Source of the DNA: a virus
DNA: 64,000 bases
IMG/VR virus record: IMGVR_UViG_3300043823_000114
Location: 26,209 to 90,208 of that record
Direction: 5' to 3' (one strand)
The notes under the pieces are model-generated. The model was given only the letters and a program-made list of their open reading frames with translations. It searched no databases and was not told the origin of the DNA. This document shows, piece by piece, positions 29,841 to 36,270 of this stretch. The position numbers and the translations under genes were made by a program. Every line of letters starts with the position of its first letter. Within the stretch, counting starts at the first letter, position 1.

Positions 29841-30281
29841 ATGACATGGATATTTCAAGGAAACCCTGTAGAAGTTTTACCCGATGACTGCGTGGGCTTC
29901 GTATATCTCATCACCAATTGTATATCAGGGCGCAAATACATAGGCAAAAAACTCTCAAAATTTTCTAAAACAACATATAAAACAGTCAAACTCAAAAACG
30001 GCAATAAGAAACGCAAGAAAATTAAATCAAAGATAGATAGCGACTGGCTCACATATTATGGCTCAAATCTCGAACTCAGTAAAGATGTAATAGCATTGGG
30101 TGCTGAAAATTTTACAAGGGAAATACTATACCTTTGTAAAAGTAAAGCAGAATGTAGTTATATTGAGGCACGAGAACAATTCACAAACAAAGTTTTAGAA
30201 AGCTCAGACTGGTACAATGGACAGATATCAGTCAGAGTACATGGCTCCCACATTCTCAATAAAATTCAGTTAAACGGTTAA
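29841..30281 (+). CDS. GIY-YIG family nuclease, 146 aa
   Basis: The N-terminal module GFVYLITNCISGRKYIGKKL carries the GIY-YIG signature (VYL...YIG), followed by a basic stretch (KLKNGNKKRKKIKSK), W-L-T-Y-Y-G-S, and an acidic helix CSYIEAREQF that could supply the metal-binding Glu. This is the size of stand-alone Seg-like or similar phage endonucleases, without a visible separate DNA-binding domain. An upstream TTG in frame is ignored in favour of the ATG at 29841. It follows gp46 by about 40 nt and is directly followed by the structured non-coding region. It may be a free-standing homing nuclease or a DNA-processing nuclease; which cannot be decided here. Confidence 0.78.
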   Translation: MTWIFQGNPVEVLPDDCVGFVYLITNCISGRKYIGKKLSKFSKTTYKTVKLKNGNKKRKKIKSKIDSDWLTYYGSNLELSKDVIALGAENFTREILYLCKSKAECSYIEAREQFTNKVLESSDWYNGQISVRVHGSHILNKIQLNG

Positions 30282-30282
30282 G

Positions 30283-30719
30283 GCTCACACAGGCCAATTT
30301 CTTGTGTATATGATAAGAGGACCCAGGGTCGCTCGGACATAAATCTCTGCCGTTAAGAGTGCTCAACCACTACCCATTTGGATGAAGACAGCTAATGCCG
30401 CTGTTTGGTTGCTTGAATAGGAATAATTATGGCTAAAAAGACGACACAGCGATGTGTCACGGTTATTATGTAAGTTAGCGTTTATATAATAACTCGCCGT
30501 TGAAAAAGACGGGGATGGAGGTACCGGTCAACCGCCTCTGCTAAACACCCCAACGCTAAGTGATGTGCTACTCGGATGAAGGCAACTTCAAACTTTTTGC
30601 CCGGGAAACCGGGCAAAGTGTGACGATTAATCTGGATGAATAGCCCATCGCTCCGCGAGAATACCGATGATAAATGTTGTTGAGCGATAGCGAAAACAAC
30701 AGATGTGCTTTGCACATCT
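30283..30719 (+). ncRNA. Candidate large structured non-coding RNA
   Basis: This is the only gene-free stretch over 300 bases. It lies between convergent genes, looks richer in G+C than its surroundings, and has no convincing long frame. Hairpins readable on the plus strand: CAACCA/TGGTTG (30364-30369 with 30406-30411) around ACAGC/GCTGT; GACACA-GCGA-TGTGTC (30443-30458); GTTATTAT/ATAATAAC (30462-30469 with 30486-30493); GGGG/CCCC around GGAGG/CCTCT (30511-30551); TGAAG-GCAA-CTTCA (30577-30590); a 9-bp stem capped by GAAA (30596-30617); CATCG/CGATG (30646-30650 with 30665-30669); GTTGTT/AACAAC (30676-30700); and AGATGTGC/GCACATCT (30701-30719). Three loops are GNRA tetraloops only on the plus strand, which sets the orientation. 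Two loop-to-single-strand matches suggest pseudoknots. I cannot place it in a known class; GOLLD- or ROOL-like phage RNAs are candidates to test. The ends are approximate. Confidence 0.6.
30701..30719 (-). terminator. Possible terminator of the gp26 unit / last hairpin of the RNA
   Basis: A perfect 8-bp stem (AGATGTGC/GCACATCT) with a 3-nt loop touches the stop codon of the small minus-strand gene. On the minus strand it is followed by GTTGTTTT, a weak U-tract, so it may end gp26-unit transcription. On the plus strand no U-tract follows. Confidence 0.4.
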
Positions 30720-30931
30720 CAAAAGAATGGAAGCCCAGACTTCTTAGTTGTTTCTAAATGACCCTTGACGATATCTGAAATAATAGTTCTTTCTTCAAGA
30801 CTTAGTATCATTGCTTCGTCATAGGTGATACTTCCCCGCATATACCAACACAGTGATAAGATTTCATGTTTGAGGGCTTTTGCTGATTCCTCAATCTTAT
30901 TAATCTCCTCTAAGATTTCGGAGTCAGACAT
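30719..30931 (-). CDS. Small conserved phage protein beside gp26, 70 aa
   Basis: The ATG at 30931 is preferred over a TTG two codons earlier. The sequence is helical and charged (SDSEILEEINKIEESAKALK, LCWYMRGSITYDEAMILS, ISDIVKGHLETTKKSGLPFF). The pattern CWYMRG-x-x-x-YDEA followed by a helix and a C-terminal K-x-G-L-P-F/L-F is one I associate with small proteins next to gp26 in marine T4-like phages, sometimes annotated as hub assembly catalyst gp51 or as tail assembly chaperones. It follows the gp26 stop by about 12 nt in the same direction. The assembly role is inference; no structural motif proves it. Confidence 0.6.
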   Translation of the reverse strand: MSDSEILEEINKIEESAKALKHEILSLCWYMRGSITYDEAMILSLEERTIISDIVKGHLETTKKSGLPFF

Positions 30932-30942
30932 CCGCAAAAGCC

Positions 30943-31785
30943 TTATCCGAAAAAACTGCTCTGATCAAATGTGAGATTAGTTTTGAACTCTTTCTGGCAT
31001 TCTTCATTTGCACAGGTCAATGTCAGTGGTGGAATTTTATAGAAATTCGTTAGTTCTTCCATAGAGTCTTTGACACTAGAGTATACAGCACGACTACAGC
31101 TTTCTAGAAACTCTGCAATCATTTCTCTATCTTTTACTTCAATACCATCTTCGGTAGTAACGCTATAAATCCCATCAATAACTAGATTTAGATTCAACTC
31201 ACGGATCTTGTTAAAACTAAAATTGAAGTTTGCCAGTTTCTGCTCTTCGGTTAGTTCTTCATTTTTAATAATGTTTTGAATCAGCTTCTCTTGTTCAAAG
31301 TTAATCATATTGGCATTGTTCATATTCTTATACATTTGTGGTCTGAACTTAAAAGTTAGTCCGTCAAAGTTGTATGATTTAGAATAATCTGCTTTACCAA
31401 CACTGTCTAGTACAGCATTTAAGTCTACGCTGTATTCGTCGGACTGATTGCAATGTGGGCAAGTACTATTGAAATCCATCGCTTTACCATAACTTGCCAA
31501 TCTCATTGCAATGAATATTGGGTCTAGGTCCACTGCTGGGATTTCCCATGGATCTTTGATTGCTGGACAGCAACTCTTAATCACATCTGCAATAGCTTGC
31601 CCACTGAGTAATGCGTCTGGAGTTTTTAGTGATAGTTCATCTCGGACTGTCATTGGGTACACTGGAATAGTACCGTTTGCAGCCAGTTCTAATCCGTTTT
31701 CGCTGTAAAAGCGCCCTTTACTGGGTAAGCTGAGATAAAGTGCAGGCTGTCTGAAATGTTTTGCCAATGGATTAGCGGTAACCAT
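30943..31785 (-). CDS. 26: Baseplate hub protein gp26-like, 280 aa
   Basis: The start NPLAKHFRQPALYLSLPSKG, RFYSENG and the following VYPMTVRDELSLKTPDALLS are typical of T4-like gp26, a baseplate hub subunit (208 aa in T4, longer here). Two Cys pairs, CPHC (about residue 108) and CANEEC (about 259), could bind a metal; such pairs are common in this family in aquatic phages. The gene forms a two-gene minus-strand island, with its own late promoter, inside an otherwise plus-strand region and away from the other baseplate genes. Confidence 0.78.
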   Translation of the reverse strand: MVTANPLAKHFRQPALYLSLPSKGRFYSENGLELAANGTIPVYPMTVRDELSLKTPDALLSGQAIADVIKSCCPAIKDPWEIPAVDLDPIFIAMRLASYGKAMDFNSTCPHCNQSDEYSVDLNAVLDSVGKADYSKSYNFDGLTFKFRPQMYKNMNNANMINFEQEKLIQNIIKNEELTEEQKLANFNFSFNKIRELNLNLVIDGIYSVTTEDGIEVKDREMIAEFLESCSRAVYSSVKDSMEELTNFYKIPPLTLTCANEECQKEFKTNLTFDQSSFFG

Positions 31786-31797
31786 AGTTTGAACTCC

Positions 31798-31805
31798 AAT
31801 AAATA
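31798..31805 (+). promoter_or_regulatory. Late promoter octamer AATAAATA (tape-measure unit)
   Basis: AATAAATA on the plus strand, 28 nt before the ATG at 31834. It faces the TATAAATA octamer of the gp26 unit, which lies 11 bp further right on the opposite strand. Confidence 0.6.
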
Positions 31806-31816
31806 TATGTATTGAA

Positions 31817-31824
31817 TATTTATA
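31817..31824 (-). promoter_or_regulatory. Late promoter octamer TATAAATA (gp26 unit)
   Basis: A perfect T4 late consensus on the minus strand, about 31 nt before the gp26 ATG. It overlaps the transcript region of the plus-strand promoter at 31798. Confidence 0.65.
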
Positions 31825-31833
31825 GGGTAGAAT

Positions 31834-34149
31834 ATGGCCAGTCCAGTAAAAATTAACATCCCCGGTGTGGGTCTCATAGAAGCTACTAATGCTGCCTCGG
31901 AAGACACTCTACTCAAAATTCTTGAAGCTACTAAGAAAAGCGAATCTACTAAGAAAAAAGAAGAAAAAGAAGCCGAGAAACAGCGCAAGCAGATTGATGA
32001 AACTACTGATAGTTTAAAAGGTTGGCAAAAAGGTCTAATAGGGAATTCTTCCAAAGCTAGCAAATTGATGGACGAGCATGTGGCCAGTGGCAATGCCGCA
32101 AATGCCAGTGTCAATAAACTTGCCGCCGGAGCATCAATGGCCGCCGGTGCGATTGGTCAAGAACTATTGCAAATGATTGGTTCTTTGGCTCAGAGTGCCG
32201 CTAGTCTGACATCTGCATTCATGACCAGTTATGATCAAATGGCTGAAAACCCAATCAGCGCTGGGCTAACAGTGTTACAAACAGAAGTTGATGCAACTGC
32301 CACAATGTACAAAACTGCCGCTACAGCATTGCTAACTGGTATAGGTGCAATTTTTGGTCCAATTGGTATGTTAGTGGGGGCTGGCATTGGGGAATTGGTC
32401 GGCACTCTGATTGGTGGTGCCGCAGAAATACAAAAGCAGTATAATCAGAAAATGGCTGACGAGATGCAGAAATCAGTCAAAGTGCAAGGCGAATACACCA
32501 AGATGGGTGCAAGTTTTGCTGGTGGTATGATGGAGATGCGAAATGTAGCCAATGACGCTGGCATAAGCATGTCCTTACTCAGCAAAGCCGCATCTAAGTC
32601 TGCCGCAGATTTAACTGCTACTGGCCTGTCACACGGTGAAGCCATTAAAGTCATGGCAGACGGTATGAAAGGTCTTGCTAAGACAACTGGTAAGAGTGGT
32701 GCATCACTACGAGATGAAATGTTATCATTGGGCTATAGTTACGAAGAACAGGGCGAAGTCATGGCTTCGTATATGGCTCAGCAACGCAGTGCGGGTATAA
32801 ATTTAAAAAATCTTGCCCCAGAAGAACTTGCTCGTGGTGCCCGTGAATACGCCACAAACTTAAAAGTCATCAGTGACATCACCGGGGAAGATGCTAAAAA
32901 GCTAATGGAAAAAGCCAAAGCTGAGTCGTTGCAGGCTGGAGTATTTTCCGAAGTTATGAGAAAAGGTGGTCCAGAAGCTGTTAAGAAACTACAGAATCAA
33001 CTAGCCACAATGCCAGAAGGTTTGAAGAAAGCATACATAGAGAAATTAAGTCTAGGCAAAGTAGTCGATGCCGCGTCAAACATCTACATGAATGCTAATG
33101 AAAAAGCCGCAGATCAATTAACTAACATGAGTGATGACTTGTACAATGCTGGTGTTAGTGCCGCAGACGCAACAAGAAGGACTGGCGAGTATAGTGAACA
33201 AACTGGTAAGTATGCATTAGAACATGCAGATAAAATGGCTGAAATTGGTAAAGCAAGTATTGCGGGTGTGGTTGGTCCAGCAAAAGATACTTCCGATCTT
33301 GCTAACAAGATAACCATGGATGCTATAAAGCGACAAGAAGGTGCGACAGACGCCAGTGTTGACGCCGCTAAAAAGCAAGCCGAACTTGCAGGTAAAGCTG
33401 AAAGTGTGGAAGCAGGATTTGCAAAAGTAACCAGTGCAACGCAAGACTTTGCCAAAAATATGGAGCAATTGACTGGTAAAGAGCTTGGTACATACGCTAA
33501 GAATTTAGCAGATGGATTCAGCACTGCCAAAGATGCGATACAAGATTTTGCTAAAACAATAGATAGTGTGCATAGCAGTATTGCCAGTAAAGCACCAAAT
33601 GCCAGAGAAATAGGTTCAGCAGTTAAATCTGGTGGTTCTTCTTTTCTAGACTTTTTAGGGAAAGTTGGGTCTGCCTACTCTGAGTCTCCTGGGCTTGCTG
33701 AAGGTGGTTGGGCTAACGGAGATCCAGCTGGATTTTTGCAAAAACTTCATGGGACAGAGCTAGTTATCCCCACTAGTGGGGGGATGCTAGACACTAGCAG
33801 TAAGGGATTCTCAGAGTTAATAAAAGCTATGACTGGTACTGATTTGCCCAGTGGTAATATATCAGATACTATTAGTAAAGGTTTTTCAGAGCTAGCTAAA
33901 TCTGGGGATGATCTAGCTTCTTCTACTTTAAATAATGATCAATTACTGAAAAAAATAGACGATCTAATATCAGTTATTGGTGAAAAGTTTAATAGTACAA
34001 GCACTAACAGTGCTGGTGATATTATTACTAATGCTTTCAATGGTATGACTGATATCCTAACTAAACAATTGGGGTTCCACGAAGAAATTGCAGATCATGC
34101 CAAAGACAACAAAGATTTACTAGACAAACTTCTTAAAGTGTCCATGTAA
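31834..34149 (+). CDS. Tape-measure-like tail protein (gp29-type role), 771 aa
   Basis: The protein begins with a short globular segment (VKINIPGVGLIEATNAASED), then a highly charged helix (residues about 30-60), long hydrophobic alanine/glycine-rich helices (about 90-195, including LLTGIGAIFGPIGMLVGAGI), and long helical, coiled-coil-like sequence to about 600. Near residue 622 a motif LAEGGWANGDPAGFLQKLHG, TELVIPTSGG resembles the C-terminal EGG...GTE-VIP element of many tape-measure proteins. The final 100 residues are helical again. In T4 tail length is set by gp29 (590 aa), and this is the best candidate for that role here. If fully helical in the tail, 771 residues would span roughly 115 nm. 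The start ATG follows a late octamer. Confidence 0.68.
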   Translation: MASPVKINIPGVGLIEATNAASEDTLLKILEATKKSESTKKKEEKEAEKQRKQIDETTDSLKGWQKGLIGNSSKASKLMDEHVASGNAANASVNKLAAGASMAAGAIGQELLQMIGSLAQSAASLTSAFMTSYDQMAENPISAGLTVLQTEVDATATMYKTAATALLTGIGAIFGPIGMLVGAGIGELVGTLIGGAAEIQKQYNQKMADEMQKSVKVQGEYTKMGASFAGGMMEMRNVANDAGISMSLLSKAASKSAADLTATGLSHGEAIKVMADGMKGLAKTTGKSGASLRDEMLSLGYSYEEQGEVMASYMAQQRSAGINLKNLAPEELARGAREYATNLKVISDITGEDAKKLMEKAKAESLQAGVFSEVMRKGGPEAVKKLQNQLATMPEGLKKAYIEKLSLGKVVDAASNIYMNANEKAADQLTNMSDDLYNAGVSAADATRRTGEYSEQTGKYALEHADKMAEIGKASIAGVVGPAKDTSDLANKITMDAIKRQEGATDASVDAAKKQAELAGKAESVEAGFAKVTSATQDFAKNMEQLTGKELGTYAKNLADGFSTAKDAIQDFAKTIDSVHSSIASKAPNAREIGSAVKSGGSSFLDFLGKVGSAYSESPGLAEGGWANGDPAGFLQKLHGTELVIPTSGGMLDTSSKGFSELIKAMTGTDLPSGNISDTISKGFSELAKSGDDLASSTLNNDQLLKKIDDLISVIGEKFNSTSTNSAGDIITNAFNGMTDILTKQLGFHEEIADHAKDNKDLLDKLLKVSM

Positions 34150-34155
34150 TAGTCT

Positions 34156-34163
34156 AATAAATA
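34156..34163 (+). promoter_or_regulatory. Late promoter octamer AATAAATA (gp20)
   Basis: AATAAATA lies just after the stop of the tape-measure-like gene and 19 nt before the gp20 ATG, leaving room for an AGGA ribosome site (about 34173). Confidence 0.65.
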
Positions 34164-34182
34164 TAGCATTACAGGAACAAAT

Positions 34183-35901
34183 ATGGCTGGGTGGAAAAAA
34201 TATTTTAAGACCGGAAACTTTCAGGGTTCAGTGAGTCCAATTGGTAGCGCTACCGGCTCGCAATCAGTAAATCCCGCATACCGTGCTACAGCAAGCACAT
34301 TACCAGAAGTCTATATCGGTCATCCAAATCGTATTGAGCGTTATAATCAATACGAGCAAATGGACATGGACAGTGAAGTTAATGCCGCTCTAGATATTCT
34401 TGCTGAGTTCAGCACACAAAAGAACACAGAGAATCTAAGCCCATTTGATTTACATTTTCACGAAAAACCAACAGATAACGAAGTTAAAATCATTAAAGAG
34501 CAACTGCAACAATGGGTGCAGATGAATGAATTAAACAAACGTATCTTCAAGATTTTTCGAAACACTATCAAGTATGGTGATCAAGTTTTCATCCGTGATC
34601 CAGAAACATTCAAATTATTCTGGGTTGAGATGTCCAAAGTTGTTAAAGTTATTGTTAACGAAAGTGATGGTAAAAAGCCAGAACAATACGTTGTCAAAGA
34701 CATTAACCCAAACTTTCAAAATCTTACAGTCACAGCAGTAAGTACAAGCGATACATTCACTAATCACCCCCAAGTTGGTGGCGCAAGCGGTGCTTATGTT
34801 CAGCCACGAAGCCCATATAGTGGTGGAAGTCGTTTCAGTCATGCACAAAACGAAGCAGTTGTTAATGCTGAACACGTTGTTCATTTGAGTTTAACTGAGG
34901 GTCTAGATATATTCTGGCCTTTTGGTAATAGTGTATTAGAGAATGTTTTCAAAGTATTCAAACAAAAAGAACTACTTGAAGACAGTATCATTATCTACCG
35001 TGTTCAGCGTGCCCCAGAGCGTAGAATGTTCAAAATCGATGTGGGTAACATGCCAACACACATGGCTATGGCCTTTATTGAGCGTGTTAAAAATGAGATT
35101 AATCAACGAAGAATTCCAACACAAAGTGCCAGTGGTCAGAATATGATGGATGCCACATACAATCCATTGCAGACTAACGAAGACTTTTTCTTCCCACAAA
35201 CTGCTGATGGTCGTGGTAGTAGCGTTGAAATTCTTCCTGGTGGACAGAATTTGGGTGAAATCACTGACTTGAAGTTCTTTACTAATAAGCTATTCCGTGG
35301 TCTACGAATTCCAGCAAGTTATTTGCCAACAGGTATTGATGACGGTACTCAAGCAATCAGTGATGGCAAAGTGGGCACTGCCCTGATTCAAGAATGGCGT
35401 TTCAATCAATATTGTAAGCGTCTACAAGGTATGGTTATCGATAAACTCGATCAAGAGTTCAAGATGTTCATGCGTTGGAGAGGTATTAATATTGATGGGC
35501 AAATCTTTGATTTAACTTTCAATGAACCACAAAACTTTGCTCAATACCGTCAAGCAGATATTGATAGCGCAAAGATTGCTACATTCACACAGCTAGAAGC
35601 ATTTCCTTACTTTAGTAAGCGTTTCTTAATGAAGCGTTATCTGGGTCTGAGCGAGATGGAGATGGCAGAAAACGAAATTCAATGGGCAGAAGAAAAAGGC
35701 AAAGGCGAAAGTTCTGAAGCTGGTCAAGCCAATCTGCGTAATGTTGGTATCACTCCTGGTGGTCTTGCCAGCGATCTTGAGAATGTCACTCCTCCTGCTG
35801 GTCCAGCAGGTGGTGGCGGTGCACTTGATGGTATGGGTGGTGCAGAAGCTGGAGCCCCAGCAGCCGGTGCTGCCCCAGCAAGTCCTCCAGGTGTAATGTA
35901 A
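34183..35901 (+). CDS. 20: Portal vertex protein gp20, 572 aa
   Basis: The protein shows the T4 gp20 landmarks: YIGHPNRIERYNQYEQMDMD and SEVNAALDILAEFSTQ near the start, IIYRVQRAPERRMFKIDVGN and MPTHMAMAFIERVKNEINQR in the middle, then LPGGQNLGEITDLKFF-like and PASYLPTGIDDGTQAISDGK segments. T4 gp20 is 524 aa. The extra residues are mainly a Gly/Ala/Pro-rich tail of about 50 residues (TPPAGPAGGGGALDGMGGAE). The dodecameric portal initiates head assembly and serves as the DNA channel. It opens the classical T4 head order gp20, core proteins, gp21, gp22, gp23. Confidence 0.95.
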   Translation: MAGWKKYFKTGNFQGSVSPIGSATGSQSVNPAYRATASTLPEVYIGHPNRIERYNQYEQMDMDSEVNAALDILAEFSTQKNTENLSPFDLHFHEKPTDNEVKIIKEQLQQWVQMNELNKRIFKIFRNTIKYGDQVFIRDPETFKLFWVEMSKVVKVIVNESDGKKPEQYVVKDINPNFQNLTVTAVSTSDTFTNHPQVGGASGAYVQPRSPYSGGSRFSHAQNEAVVNAEHVVHLSLTEGLDIFWPFGNSVLENVFKVFKQKELLEDSIIIYRVQRAPERRMFKIDVGNMPTHMAMAFIERVKNEINQRRIPTQSASGQNMMDATYNPLQTNEDFFFPQTADGRGSSVEILPGGQNLGEITDLKFFTNKLFRGLRIPASYLPTGIDDGTQAISDGKVGTALIQEWRFNQYCKRLQGMVIDKLDQEFKMFMRWRGINIDGQIFDLTFNEPQNFAQYRQADIDSAKIATFTQLEAFPYFSKRFLMKRYLGLSEMEMAENEIQWAEEKGKGESSEAGQANLRNVGITPGGLASDLENVTPPAGPAGGGGALDGMGGAEAGAPAAGAAPASPPGVM

Positions 35902-35909
35902 CCAAATAA

Positions 35910-35917
35910 TATAAATA
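35910..35917 (+). promoter_or_regulatory. Late promoter octamer TATAAATA abutting the 80-aa core gene
   Basis: A perfect T4 late consensus that ends 5 nt before the ATG at 35923. With T4 spacing the first transcribed base would be the A of the start codon. Confidence 0.65.
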
Positions 35918-35922
35918 ACACT

Positions 35923-36165
35923 ATGTTTGTATTAGATTTATTTGAATCACCTGAATCTGCTAAGCCAGGTTATCAGAGTGAACAAGATGACAACTCAGTC
36001 ATGAAGTTAAGCGACCTACGCAAAACTCGTTTAACACTAGCACATCTAAATCGTCTACGGATGGCGAATGATGTGCGTAAATTTGAATTCGAAACCAAGA
36101 TGAAAGATATCCAAAGTCAGTACGGTGCAAGTGCTGAAGCTGCCGCGGGGCCAGGTGGAATCTAA
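35923..36165 (+). CDS. Small prohead core-type protein, 80 aa
   Basis: A short helical protein (SVMKLSDLRKTRLTLAHLNR, MANDVRKFEFETKMKDIQSQ) with a flexible end (SAEAAAGPGGI). It lies between gp20 and gp21 where T4 carries gp67 and gp68, small components of the prohead core. Its length equals that of T4 gp67, but the acidic character of gp67 is found in the next gene instead, so I leave the symbol blank. It is probably a core or scaffold protein cleaved by gp21 during maturation. The start is fixed by the TATAAATA octamer, which leaves no room for a leader. Confidence 0.65.
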   Translation: MFVLDLFESPESAKPGYQSEQDDNSVMKLSDLRKTRLTLAHLNRLRMANDVRKFEFETKMKDIQSQYGASAEAAAGPGGI

Positions 36166-36206
36166 TTATTCTGAAAAAACATCAAAAAAACACGCATAAA
36201 ACCCCC

Positions 36207-36222
36207 AAAACTGCGTAGTTTT
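36207..36222 (+). terminator. Weak hairpin between prohead core genes
   Basis: AAAACT-GCGT-AGTTTT is a 6-bp stem with a U-rich 3' arm, directly followed by a late octamer. It could be a weak terminator before the next promoter. Confidence 0.35.
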
Positions 36223-36229
36223 CTAAATA
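36222..36229 (+). promoter_or_regulatory. Late promoter octamer TCTAAATA
   Basis: TCTAAATA, a variant of the late consensus, lies 41 nt before the ATG at 36271, in an A-rich gap of about 105 bp between the two prohead core genes. Confidence 0.5.
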
Positions 36230-36270
36230 ATAATACAAAGCTACAAACAAATTTTACAGGAGTTCCTTAA

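Noticed and set aside
30482-30715. 77-aa minus-strand frame across the structured region
   Set aside because: No ribosome site, no recognisable protein features, and it runs through strong hairpins; the RNA reading explains the sequence better.
30283-30719. tmRNA, RNase P RNA, tRNA cluster or group I/II intron
   Set aside because: No TTCGA-type T-loop ends, no CCA-type 3' end, no RNase P or intron core motifs and no group II domain V could be found by eye.
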